Origin: Natrarchaeobaculum sulfurireducens
Lineage (GTDB): Archaea > Halobacteriota > Halobacteria > Halobacteriales > Natrialbaceae
Length of the DNA stretch: 64,000 nt
Assembly (NCBI RefSeq): GCF_003430825.1
Contig: NZ_CP024047.1
Location: 1,612,001-1,676,000 of the forward strand
Reading direction: 5' to 3'
Part shown: piece after piece, positions 17,737-25,603 of the stretch
Numbering within the stretch: the first letter of the stretch is position 1
Layout: each line of letters starts with the position of its first letter
Translations under genes and position numbers: made by a program
Notes under the pieces: generated by a model
What the model saw: the letters and a program-made list of their open reading frames with translations, nothing else
Told to the model about the DNA's origin: nothing
The model's database searches: none

Positions 17737-19365
17737 ATGAACGAGTGGCGCCGACGGATCGCGCTTACGCTCGTAGCCGTCGCCTCCATCGTCGTCAGCT
17801 ACGCCGTCGTCTACCAGTGGACCCTGGCAACCTTCGAGGGCGTCGAAATCACGTTCTTCCAGTCGGTCCAGACCGTCGTCGAGGTTCTGACTACTGCCGG
17901 GTTTGGCGGTGACACCGACCACTGGAATCACGCGGCCGTGAACCTGCTGGTGATCGCGATGAACGTCTCTGCTGTCCTGTTCGTGTTCCTCGCACTCCCG
18001 CTGTTCGCGGTCCCGATGTTTCGAGAGGCTCTCGAGACCGAACCGCCGACCTCGAGCAGGATGACGAACCACGTCATCATCTGCGGTCACTCCGCCAGAG
18101 ACGACGTCCTTTCTGAGGAACTCGAGGACGCGGACGTTCCGTACCTCTACGTCGAGGACGACCGCGAGGAGGTTCGATCCCTCCGGGAACAGGGAATCGA
18201 GGCGGTCTACGGCGACACCGAACAGGTCGCCACATTCGAGGCCGTCAACGCTGCTGAGGCCCGTGCGGTCGTCGCGGACATCGACGACGAGGTCAACCCG
18301 ACCGTCATCCTCTCAGCCATGCGAGCAAACCCCGAGTTACAGATCGTCAGCGTCGCCCGCGACACCGACGTCGCGCCGTACCACCGAATCGCTGGTGCAA
18401 ACCAGCTCGTCGAGGGGCCGCAGGTCCTCGGCGAGGGACTAGGCATGCGGGCCGTAACCTCCTTTGCAGAGAAGTTCCGGGCGTACGTCGACGTCGAAAC
18501 CGAGCTTCAGGTGACCGAACTGCTCGTCGAGGAAAACAGCATGCTAGTGGGCGAGACGCTCGGCGACACGACCGTATTTGACGAACTCGACGCAACCGTC
18601 ATCGGCGGCTGGTTCGACGGCAAGTTCGTCGTCTCACCGGGTCCTGAGACCACGATCGAGGAGAACTCGATCCTGCTGGTCGCTGGCCACTACGAAGACC
18701 TCTCGGAACTGAAAGCGCGACCGCTGCCGACTCACGGCGACGACCCCGAACGGGTCGTCGTCTGCGGCCACGGCGTCGTCGGCCGGGCCGTTACAGAGAC
18801 GCTCGACCGACAGGAAATCGACTACGACGTTCTCGACGTCGACCCACACGCCGGAACGGATATCGTCGGCGACGTCACCGATCCGTCGACGCTCGCCGAA
18901 GCCGACGTCGAAAACGCTCGAGCGGCCGTACTGGCACTCGACGAAGACACCACCACAATCTTCGCGACGCTCGTCCTCCAGCAGCTAGCCCCCGACCTCG
19001 AGATCATCGCCCGCGTCCACGACCACGACAACGTCTGGAAACTGTACAACGCCGGTGCGGACTTCGTGCTCTCGATGTCGGTCGTCACCGGGAAACTGCT
19101 GGCCTCACACCTCATCGACGGCAAGGAGATCCTGACACCCCAGGCCGAATTCGAGTTCGTCCGGACGAAAGCCCCCGCGCTCGCCGGCCGGACACTGGCC
19201 GAGGTCGACGTCCGCTCGAAGACGAACTGCACGATCGTCGCGGTCGAGCGCGGTGACGACCTCCTGACCGATCTCGGTGGCGACTTCGAAATCGAAGCGG
19301 ACGACGTCCTGATCGGCTCGGGCAGCGCCGACGCCACCGAGGAGTTCGTCGAGTTCGTCCACTAA
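17737..19365 (+). CDS. Two-helix potassium channel with two RCK (TrkA-N/TrkA-C) modules
   Basis: 542 residues. TM1 ~8-30, pore loop and TM2 ~65-93 form a minimal channel. The filter region reads TTAGFGGD (~52-59) rather than the usual TVGYGD. Then come two Rossmann TrkA-N domains (start ~112 with HVIICGHSARDD, degenerate; ~340 with VVVCGHGVVGRA, intact GxGxxG), each followed by a TrkA-C domain. RCK modules gate K+ flow in response to ligand or redox state. Leaderless: catataac at ~17708-17715. Ion choice is uncertain given the filter. Confidence 0.87.
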   Translation: MNEWRRRIALTLVAVASIVVSYAVVYQWTLATFEGVEITFFQSVQTVVEVLTTAGFGGDTDHWNHAAVNLLVIAMNVSAVLFVFLALPLFAVPMFREALETEPPTSSRMTNHVIICGHSARDDVLSEELEDADVPYLYVEDDREEVRSLREQGIEAVYGDTEQVATFEAVNAAEARAVVADIDDEVNPTVILSAMRANPELQIVSVARDTDVAPYHRIAGANQLVEGPQVLGEGLGMRAVTSFAEKFRAYVDVETELQVTELLVEENSMLVGETLGDTTVFDELDATVIGGWFDGKFVVSPGPETTIEENSILLVAGHYEDLSELKARPLPTHGDDPERVVVCGHGVVGRAVTETLDRQEIDYDVLDVDPHAGTDIVGDVTDPSTLAEADVENARAAVLALDEDTTTIFATLVLQQLAPDLEIIARVHDHDNVWKLYNAGADFVLSMSVVTGKLLASHLIDGKEILTPQAEFEFVRTKAPALAGRTLAEVDVRSKTNCTIVAVERGDDLLTDLGGDFEIEADDVLIGSGSADATEEFVEFVH

Positions 19366-19719
19366 CGGTCTCTACAACCGGCTCGGCCAGCCCCGATCCC
19401 TTCTGGACGACCAGCACCTCGATCCCGACGAGACGCCGTGATCCCCAGTGCAGGTCCAACCCACCCGCCAGAGCGCATCGATCACGATTCGGTCGTGGTC
19501 GAAGCCCATCGGTGGGAGATCGTCACGGACGGCCACGCTGTCGGCCGCCGGGACGCAGTGCCTCGAGTTCCATAGGGCAGCTGACGACTGGGACGTCCAT
19601 CAAGAGTCTCCTCGAGCAACAACTCCACCCGGCTCAGTCGCCGACAGCGTGGGGTGAGACGACATTCCAGAGGCAGTCCCGATCACACGACCTATACGTC
19701 CGGGCACCCGCGTCCTGCT
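19366..19719. other. Intergenic region with a possible gene remnant
   Basis: About 350 bases. Between 19450 and 19578 the plus strand has a coding-like stretch (DHDSVVVEAHRWEIVTDG, then a stop) without any start and with biased third positions. It faintly resembles the end of a haloarchaeal sensor-kinase ATPase domain. I do not consider it a functional gene. A TATA-like cctatac at 19691-19697 belongs to the next gene. Confidence 0.35.
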
Positions 19720-19911
19720 ATGGGTTTTGGTAGCTACGACGAATCCGAACAGCAACACCAGAACAGGAACACCGAGGACGACGAGGACGCCGCGGTGAAC
19801 GTCCACCAGAACGACCACGACGGCTCGATCACCGTCGAGTCTGACGCGTCGACCGACGACCTGCTCGGGCAGCTTCAGGAGATCAAGGACTCGAAACAGG
19901 ACGACGAGTAA
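19720..19911 (+). CDS. Small acidic haloarchaeal protein (DUF5786-like)
   Basis: 63 residues: MGFGSYDESEQQHQNRNTED, then VNVHQNDHDGSITVESD and a short helix DLLGQLQEIKDSKQDDE. The MGFGSYDESEQ start is typical of a conserved haloarchaeal family I recall as DUF5786. Leaderless start, TATA-like cctatac at 19691-19697. Function unknown. Confidence 0.8.
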   Translation: MGFGSYDESEQQHQNRNTEDDEDAAVNVHQNDHDGSITVESDASTDDLLGQLQEIKDSKQDDE

Positions 19912-19915
19912 TACC

Positions 19916-19985
19916 GTCGGACAGAAGTCAATGAACAGGATTCGCCGGACGGGAACGGCGAATTCTCATGATAGTCCTGTCCGAC
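19916..19985. repeat. Nested inverted repeats (70 bp)
   Basis: Outer arms GTCGGACAG (19916-19924) and CTGTCCGAC (19977-19985) are perfect 9-mers; inner arms ATTCGCCG (19940-19947) and CGGCGAAT (19956-19963) are perfect 8-mers around an 8-nt loop. Together they form a symmetric, foldable element directly after the DUF5786-like gene. It may be a transcript end, a structured RNA or a remnant mini-element. Confidence 0.55.
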
Positions 19986-19995
19986 ACGATAAGCG

Positions 19996-20060
19996 CTCGA
20001 AAACGAGTTACTCGCTACGACTCGGAAGTGCTCAGTTCGTACTGACGATCTTGATCAGCA
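19996..20060. repeat. Left copy of a ~65-bp imperfect direct repeat flanking the Doc module
   Basis: Starts CTCGAAAACGAGT and ends CTCAGTTCGTACTGACGATCTTGATCA. It matches 20801-20864, where the same bases are the end of a small ORF (ALENE-stop) and the 3' end of ychF. Thirteen-base blocks at both ends are identical or differ by one base; the middle ~12 bases differ. It therefore looks like a decayed copy of the ychF 3' end. Confidence 0.7.
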
Positions 20061-20066
20061 CTTCTG

Positions 20067-20084
20067 AGTGCACACAGTGTACAC
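20067..20084. promoter_or_regulatory. Tandem AGTGnACAC repeat, possible operator of the Doc module
   Basis: AGTGCACAC (20067-20075) is followed directly by AGTGTACAC (20076-20084). A TATA-like ggataaat sits at 20088-20095 and the toxin ATG at 20161. Position overlapping the promoter is typical of autoregulated toxin-antitoxin operators; no binding protein is identified. Confidence 0.4.
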
Positions 20085-20160
20085 AACGGATAAATCCAGT
20101 CGAACTCTGTGGGCTGCAATAGCAAGGATTACCTCGGGTGCAGCCTGAGTGGTCGAACGA

Positions 20161-20649
20161 ATGGCAGATTCGCTCTGGTATCCGTCAGTGGGCGACGTTC
20201 TCGCCATCCACGACGACATCGTATCAGAGTATTCCGACACGCACGTTGGCGTCCAGAATCGTGGAGATATCGAGTTTGCCCTGAACTACATCGAGCGTGG
20301 GAGTTTCGGAACGTCACCCGAGACAATCCACGAGAAGGCGTTTCACCTCATCCGGCTGTTGGTAGCGAACCATCCGTTTGTCGACGCTAACAAGCGTACC
20401 GCACTCAACACGGCAGTCGTGTTCTACTTTCTCAACGGGTATCGGTTCGCGTACGACGCCGAAATCAGGACGATCCTCAAATAGTCCGGAACGGATCAGG
20501 CGAGTGTCGACGAAGCAGGAACCGTCGAATACCTTCGGTCTCACACTGAAGAAATCGACCTCGCAGGCGAGATTGAACAGTGGCGCGAGGATCTCATCCG
20601 GTACGGACTGGACGAACTAACCGGCGACTCATCTAACCCGAACGATTAA
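20161..20649 (+). pseudogene. Death-on-curing (Doc/Fic) family toxin interrupted by an in-frame TAG
   Basis: ATG 20161 opens 107 codons with the Fic/Doc active site HPFVDANKRTALNTAVVFY intact (phosphoryl- or AMP-transfer to a target protein). A TAG at 20482-20484 then stops the frame. The same frame continues 54 codons to TAA 20647-20649 with sequence that fits the C-terminus of haloarchaeal Doc proteins (GTDQASVDEAGTVEYLRSHT, IEQWREDLIRYGLDEL). TAG is an ordinary stop in neighbours such as the DUF192 and MaoC genes, so readthrough is unlikely. Either a nonsense-inactivated or a shortened toxin. Confidence 0.8.
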
Positions 20650-20674
20650 CCGCAGTCGAGACGATACGACGAAT

Positions 20675-20815
20675 ATGGCGACAGAGGAAGATCTTGAGTC
20701 TGATACTCCACTCGATGAAGTGATGGAAGACATCCGAGGTGAGCTCGTCCGGCGGGTAGCAGCAGCTGACCGGGACGCGAATCGAGATATTTACGACGCC
20801 CTCGAAAACGAGTAA
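20675..20815 (+). CDS. Small acidic ORF downstream of the Doc gene, candidate antitoxin
   Basis: 46 residues (MATEEDLESDTPLDEVMEDI ... NRDIYDALENE), 25 nt after the toxin stop and on the same strand. Mostly helical and strongly charged, with no DNA-binding domain I recognise. Its position suggests antitoxin, but reversed order (toxin first) is less usual and the family is unknown to me. Its last codons lie in the direct repeat shared with 19996-20060. Confidence 0.5.
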   Translation: MATEEDLESDTPLDEVMEDIRGELVRRVAAADRDANRDIYDALENE

Positions 20816-20864
20816 CGCGCTACCGCCCCTGTTTCTCAGTTCGTACTCACGATCTTGATCACGT
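20801..20864. repeat. Right copy of the direct repeat, containing the ychF 3' end
   Basis: CTCGAAAACGAGTAAC...CTCAGTTCGTACTCACGATCTTGATCA, the partner of 19996-20060. From 20836 on it is the end of the ychF reading frame (minus strand), ending DVIKIVSTN. The repeats bracket about 740 bases holding the Doc module. Confidence 0.7.
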
Positions 20865-22014
20865 CACCCTCCTCGAGTTCGTAGCTATCGCTCACTTCTC
20901 GGGATGATTTGGCGTCGACAGCGTGGAGATAGCCGTCGCCGATGTCGGAGTGGACGGCGTAGGCGAGGTCGACCGGCGTCGAACCGTCGGGCAGGAGAAA
21001 CGCATCGGGGAGGACGTTCCCGCTGCCGTCGGACCACTTCGAGGCGTCCTCGACCGGGTAGGCCGTGATGTGCTCGAGCAGGTCGTAGACGGCGTAGTTG
21101 AGCGCTTCCTGAACGCCAGTGCCGCCGTAGTCGGCCATCCGTTCGGCGAGCCCCTCGAGGGCCTCACGCTGGGCGTCGCTGACGCCGTCACCGATTCCTA
21201 CGGTCTCGTCGCCGGGGTCGTAGTCGGCGAGGTCGGCGTCGGCAGCACGCCGCAGGGCGAGTTCGCCCTCCGCCGTCGTCGGGATCACGGGCTTATCGAG
21301 TTCGAGCAGCCGGTCGACGTGTTCGTCGGGGGCGACGTCGATCTTGTTCGCCGCGACGACGATCGGTTTCGTCCGCTGGCGGACGTCTCGTGCCAGCGCC
21401 TCGCGGTGGTCGTCGGTCCACTGGATCGGATCGGCTGGATACTCGAGGTCCCGCAGGACGGTCGCGATCTGGGTCGGCGTGGCGCCAAAGCCCGAGAGCA
21501 TGTCTGCGAGCACCTCGTCGATATCGAACTCTGGCGAGCGGGATTTTCGCTCGACTGACTCCCAGTTGTGCTCGACGATGCCCGCGAGCCAGAGGTCCAT
21601 CTCCTCTTCGACGAAGTCGATGTCCTCGAGTGGGTCGTGGCTCCCGACGTCGACGGGTTCGCCTTTCTCGTTGGTCCCACCGGAGGCGTCGATCACGTTG
21701 ACGATCACGTCGGCGTTCGTCAGTTCGTCGAGGAACTGATTGCCGAGCCCTTTCCCCTCGTGGGCACCGGGGACCAGGCCGGCAACGTCGAGCAGTTCGA
21801 TCGGAACGTAGCGTTTGCCGTCCTCGCAGTCGTCGGCGGTACAGCGTTCTTCGCGCTCGAGACAGGGACAGTCCGTTCGGACGTAGCTGACGCCACGGTT
21901 GGCGTCGATCGTCGTGAACGGGTAGTTGGCGACGTCGACCTCGGCCATCGTCGCCGCCGTATAGAACGTGGACTTGCCGGCGTTCGGCTTCCCGGCAAGT
22001 GCAATCGAAAGCAT
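20836..22014 (-). CDS. ychF: OBG-type GTPase/ATPase, YchF family with TGS domain
   Basis: 392 residues. P-loop ALAGKPNAGKSTFY at the N-terminus, switch NYPFTTIDANRG, DVAGLVPGAHEGKGLG (G3), ANKID (G4), and a C-terminal TGS domain of ~70 residues (YPVEDASKWSDGSGNVLP...YAVHSDIGDGYLHAVDAKSS). Archaeal YchF/Obg proteins are ribosome-associated NTPases. Divergent from the ferredoxin gene. The 3' end is duplicated 0.8 kb away. Confidence 0.9.
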   Translation of the reverse strand: MLSIALAGKPNAGKSTFYTAATMAEVDVANYPFTTIDANRGVSYVRTDCPCLEREERCTADDCEDGKRYVPIELLDVAGLVPGAHEGKGLGNQFLDELTNADVIVNVIDASGGTNEKGEPVDVGSHDPLEDIDFVEEEMDLWLAGIVEHNWESVERKSRSPEFDIDEVLADMLSGFGATPTQIATVLRDLEYPADPIQWTDDHREALARDVRQRTKPIVVAANKIDVAPDEHVDRLLELDKPVIPTTAEGELALRRAADADLADYDPGDETVGIGDGVSDAQREALEGLAERMADYGGTGVQEALNYAVYDLLEHITAYPVEDASKWSDGSGNVLPDAFLLPDGSTPVDLAYAVHSDIGDGYLHAVDAKSSREVSDSYELEEGDVIKIVSTN

Positions 22015-22131
22015 AGAAGAGGCTACTCGCGTCCGCCCAAATTGCCTTTCGGTTCGGGTATAGAGAGTGTCGGCCGGAGTCGAATCCGCACTCGGGCAAG
22101 AACGAAGGGTGTTCGTCCCGTCCTAGCACGC

Positions 22132-22500
22132 ATGCCAACGATCGAGTTTCGAGGCCGCCAGATCGAGTGTGAGCGCAGCCGCCTGCTTCGGAACGTCCTG
22201 CTCGAGGCCGACGAGTCACCCCACAACGGCCGGGCAAATCTGTTCAACTGTCGCGGGCACGGAACCTGCGGAACCTGTGCGGTTGCGATCGACGGGGCGG
22301 TAAGCGAGCCGACGACGATCGAGCGCCGACGACTCTCCGTCCCGCCGCACGACCCCGAGTCCGGACTTCGGCTGTCCTGTCAGACGCGGGTCGAGGGCGA
22401 CCTCGAGGTCAGAAAGTACGACGGGTTCTGGGGACAGCGTGTGCCGGAGAAGTCGGCCGACGATGCGAACGAGCCAGCGGAGGCCGTCGACGAGCAGTGA
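22132..22500 (+). CDS. 2Fe-2S ferredoxin-like protein
   Basis: 122 residues with plant-type cluster ligands FNCRGHGTCGTCAV (C-x5-C-x2-C pattern) and LSCQ about 45 residues later. The C-terminus (KSADDANEPAEAVDEQ) is disordered and acidic. Shorter than the main haloarchaeal 2Fe-2S ferredoxin and lacking its acidic insertion, so likely a specialised electron carrier. ATG 22132 fits the family start MPTIEFRGRQIECE. Confidence 0.88.
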   Translation: MPTIEFRGRQIECERSRLLRNVLLEADESPHNGRANLFNCRGHGTCGTCAVAIDGAVSEPTTIERRRLSVPPHDPESGLRLSCQTRVEGDLEVRKYDGFWGQRVPEKSADDANEPAEAVDEQ

Positions 22501-22510
22501 CGGTCCGTCT

Positions 22511-22616
22511 GTGCTGACGCTCCACCCGCGCACAGACCAGCGCTTGTGTGATACTCAGCGCGTGCTGACGCCGTGCTGACGCTCAAACGCCTGTGTGACG
22601 CCCAGCGCGTGCTGAC
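22511..22616. repeat. Cluster of GTGCTGAC repeats
   Basis: GTGCTGAC occurs at about 22511, 22563, 22573 and 22609. The longer units tgtgtgatactcagcgcgtg (from 22545) and tgtgtgacgcccagcgcgtg (from 22592), each followed by ctgac, are 47 bases apart and differ at few positions. The cluster fills the gap between the convergent ferredoxin and acetyltransferase genes; no ORF is present. Confidence 0.6.
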
Positions 22617-22719
22617 TCAGAGCGTGCCGAGGACGCTGTAGGACGCTGTCGTCGACGGAAAACGGCGTTCACCCTCGAGACAGCAAAGAGAGGAAACGGC
22701 AGGTCGACGTTCGGGGTCG

Positions 22720-23451
22720 CTACAGATCGACGGCCATCATCACTTCGTCGACGGAGTGGCCGTTCAGCTTGTAGTGGTCCTCTCGGATGGCCTCGATCTC
22801 CCAGTCGTGCGCCTCGAGGAACGCGATAGCCTCCTCGTTTGTCGAGGGAACGCTCTGGTAGACCCGCTCGTAGCCGGTCGAACCGGCCCACTCGAGGCCA
22901 CGCGAGAGGAGGTGCGCGCCGATGCCGTGACCGCGGTACTCCTCTAAGACGCCGACGGTGAGTTCGGCCGTGTGACTCAGTTTCTCGAGTTCCGGCGCGT
23001 AGAGGTGGACCCAGCCGACGACCTCGTCCTCGACGGTCGCGACGAAGAACATCCGTGACTCGAGTTCGTTGTACCGGAGCAACGCGTCCTGATGATCGAC
23101 CTCGTCGGCGACACTCTCGGCTTCGATGTACGTCTTCTCCTCGGCGACCTGCCGGATCGCGCCGACGATTCCGGTGAGGTCTTCCTGTCTGGCCGGCCGG
23201 ATGTGGAACTCGAGATCCTCGGAGACGTACTCCTCTTCGGCGCCAGCGTCGATCGTTACCCGCAACGTGCCATCGATCTCCGCTATGCGTCCGTCGCGTT
23301 TCAGGATCGCGACGTGGTGTCTGAAGCCGACGGGGTCGATGTCGAGACTCTTTCTGGCGTCGACCGGGTCGACTGCGCCGTGTCGCTCGACGTACTCGTA
23401 GAGCTGCTTGCGGTCTTCGTGACCGAACTCGAGGGATTCGCGTGATCGCAT
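22720..23451 (-). CDS. GNAT acetyltransferase with N-terminal winged-helix region
   Basis: 243 residues from ATG 23451. Residues ~8-70 look like a winged helix (RKQLYEYVERHGAVDPVDARKSLDIDP ... HHVAILKRDGRIAEIDG). The remainder is a GNAT fold with acetyl-CoA loop VGVLEEYRGHGIGAHLLSRGLEWA and the end FLEAHDWEIEAIREDHYKL. Fusion of a DNA-binding-like domain to GNAT suggests regulation or modification of a target near DNA. The substrate is unknown. Confidence 0.82.
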   Translation of the reverse strand: MRSRESLEFGHEDRKQLYEYVERHGAVDPVDARKSLDIDPVGFRHHVAILKRDGRIAEIDGTLRVTIDAGAEEEYVSEDLEFHIRPARQEDLTGIVGAIRQVAEEKTYIEAESVADEVDHQDALLRYNELESRMFFVATVEDEVVGWVHLYAPELEKLSHTAELTVGVLEEYRGHGIGAHLLSRGLEWAGSTGYERVYQSVPSTNEEAIAFLEAHDWEIEAIREDHYKLNGHSVDEVMMAVDL

Positions 23452-23638
23452 GTGGCGCGCTACCACGACTCGCTACTTAACCGTTCCCTGGCCACCGTCT
23501 CGAGTTGGCGAGACCGTAAACACCACACACGTGCATCCGGACGGTCTTGGGGTCTCGCCGCCTCGAATCGGCTGCGCGTGGTCGGCACGCCTCCTGCCCC
23601 CCAGTCGACGACGGGAGCGTGCCGGGCTACGTGTACCG

Positions 23639-24082
23639 ATGCTCGAACTCGAAGTGGTGATTGCTGGGTGCGGGCTCGTCCTGGCGGTAGCAATCGGACT
23701 CGTCGCACACGAGTGGACCCACGCACTGGTCCTCGCACTCGCCCGCGTCGAATACACGGTCTCGTACGCGCCGGGACGAACTGGTGGGATCGTCGCCGCG
23801 CTCGCGAGTTGTCCGTGGGCCGTCGTTCGTCCGCAGCCGACCGGCCGGGAACCGCCCTGGATCTTCCGGTTCGCGGCACTCGCACCGCTAGTACTCGCGG
23901 TTCCGGTGTTCGTAGGGATCGACACCGGCGTCGTGACACGTGAGTCGCCGATTACGACCGCTATCGCGATCGGATGGCTCGCATGCGCGATTCCGAGCCC
24001 GCAGGATTTCTCTGTGGCGTTCTACGCTCACAACGCCCTCGAGAACGACCGACTCGAGTCGGTGTCCGTCGTTGACGACTGA
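23639..24082 (+). CDS. Membrane protein with an intramembrane HEWTH motif
   Basis: 147 residues. The first helix contains GLVAHEWTHALVLALA (HExxH, ~23-27), as in DUF3267-like putative membrane metallopeptidases, followed by further helices at ~85-105 and ~112-130. A second metal ligand is not obvious. ATG 23639 chosen because the upstream open frame is basic and unlike haloarchaeal protein. Proteolytic activity is a guess from the motif. Confidence 0.6.
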   Translation: MLELEVVIAGCGLVLAVAIGLVAHEWTHALVLALARVEYTVSYAPGRTGGIVAALASCPWAVVRPQPTGREPPWIFRFAALAPLVLAVPVFVGIDTGVVTRESPITTAIAIGWLACAIPSPQDFSVAFYAHNALENDRLESVSVVDD

Positions 24083-24700
24083 TGCGGGCTGCGATGATCG
24101 ATTGCCGACGGATCGGTCACCAGCTGTGACTAGCCGTAAAGACTCACCACACCTCATGAGATGGCTAGCCGCCCGCCACCGTCGTTGAAACCGCGACTGG
24201 TTGCTGGTGACCGATGCGACGATACCGCGACAAGAGTGACCGAAGAGTCAGCCCAGGGGCACGGCAGGACTGACCTTGAGCGATCGAACACGAGTGGAGC
24301 GGTCACACAGCCACGAGTGACCGCACAGGCTGATTGGACACGAGGGTTCCACCGGTGCTCACAGGGGTCGTTTTGTGGACGATGCCTCACAGGTCGGCGC
24401 CACACCGACAATAATCTTGTGTATCTGTCCATAAATAAAGCTATTGGTTGCGGTTAGCACGCCACATTTATCCTAGAAAAAGTTGTTTGTGGCTAAATAA
24501 GGCACCAATACGTTAACTTCGCCACTTTTGTTCCAAATGGGTGGCAGCGTTGTTGACAGACGTCGATCTCGAAGAGACGAACGGGGCGAGAAGCCACGTG
24601 ATCGAACGCGAACGGCCTCCGTGAGGCGAGACCGAAAACCGAGCAAGAGAGGCGCGAGTCGACCACTTCCCAATCGCCACCCTGACGGGCGATTGGCCGA
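24083..24700. other. Non-coding stretch, AT-richer in its second half
   Basis: About 620 bases without a credible gene. Bases 24415-24535 are unusually A/T-rich (ataaataaagc, ttatcctagaaaaagttgtttgtgg, gctaaataagg) and resemble promoter or remnant mobile DNA. Open frames here have arginine-rich shadow composition. Contains nothing else I can name. Confidence 0.55.
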
Positions 24701-25387
24701 CTACGGATCGATCGGACTCGAGTCGAGTCCGCCGGATAGCTCCGCGCTGATGAGTGCCGCCTGACTTCGCCGGAGCCGTTCGGAGAGCGCCTGATGTGAG
24801 ACGTCGAGTTCGGCCGCAAGCTCCTCGAGCGTGATGGCACGCGGAACGTCGAAGTATCCCAGATCGTGTGCCGTACAGATCGTTTCGTACTGCGTTTGCG
24901 TCAACGGCGTCTGGACGCGCTCGAGGTCGTCCATCCCGGTGAGTCGGGTCACCTCGACATCGAACTCGTACCGTTCGAACAGGTCGTAGCAGGTCGACAC
25001 CGACTCACGGTCGTGAAAGAGCAACTGGAGCGACCAGATCCCTTCACGGCCGCGAGCCGATAGGACGGCTCCGTCGGCGCTGGCGACGAGTCGCTGGAAC
25101 AGCTCGAGCCCACCGGTGAACTCGAGTCGGAACACCCAGAACGGACCCGTCGATTCCGACCGAGTGGATTCGTCGGCGCTGACTGAGACGGTTGCGAGCA
25201 CGTCGACAGAGGGGTCGTCCTCGAGCGATCGCTCGATACTCTGTCGGTCCGAGCCCGACACGCGAACCAGTGGGGGGGCGTCGCCGATGATGGCCCCGAT
25301 CTGAAACCCGAACGCCGGGACGTGGTCGAACGTTCGCGCAAGACCGAGTCGGCCAGCGGGAACGTCGAGTTCGACGACCGTCGTCAT
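24701..25387 (-). CDS. Bacterio-opsin activator (Bat)-type HTH-10 regulator
   Basis: 228 residues. The C-terminal ~60 residues are the HTH_10 domain: LTQTQYETICTAHDLGYFDVPRAITLEELAAELDVSHQALSERLRRSQ. The N-terminal 150 residues (MTTVVELDVPAGRLGLARTF...) match the sensor-like domain of this haloarchaeal family. Leaderless: TATA-like tctatac at ~25411-25417. It probably regulates transcription in response to a stress or light-linked signal; target unknown. Confidence 0.9.
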   Translation of the reverse strand: MTTVVELDVPAGRLGLARTFDHVPAFGFQIGAIIGDAPPLVRVSGSDRQSIERSLEDDPSVDVLATVSVSADESTRSESTGPFWVFRLEFTGGLELFQRLVASADGAVLSARGREGIWSLQLLFHDRESVSTCYDLFERYEFDVEVTRLTGMDDLERVQTPLTQTQYETICTAHDLGYFDVPRAITLEELAAELDVSHQALSERLRRSQAALISAELSGGLDSSPIDP

Positions 25388-25603
25388 ACGGGCAAGGGAC
25401 CACGAATCCGTATAGACGCGTTTGGTTTGCGGTAGCCTTTCCCGCCACCCAGCCGACGTGAGTCTCACTCGAGAGCGAGGGTCAGCCTCGATTATGATAT
25501 ATCGCTCGAGGCCCCTGTCGAGAAGCCGAGTGGGCCGCGAATTCGGCGCTGGTCGGACACCGAGAACCACAACCGTTGAGTGACAGCCGTCTCGAGGGGC
25601 CGT

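Noticed and set aside
19450-19578. Sensor-kinase C-terminal remnant
   Set aside because: Resemblance is limited to about 15 residues (VVEAHRWEIVTDG) and no ATPase motifs precede it.
20482-20484. TAG in the Doc gene as a pyrrolysine codon
   Set aside because: Nearby genes (DUF192, MaoC) end in TAG, and there is no reason for Pyl in a Fic-type toxin.
23450-23638. N-terminal extension of the HEWTH membrane protein
   Set aside because: The open frame upstream of ATG 23639 is basic and unlike haloarchaeal coding sequence.
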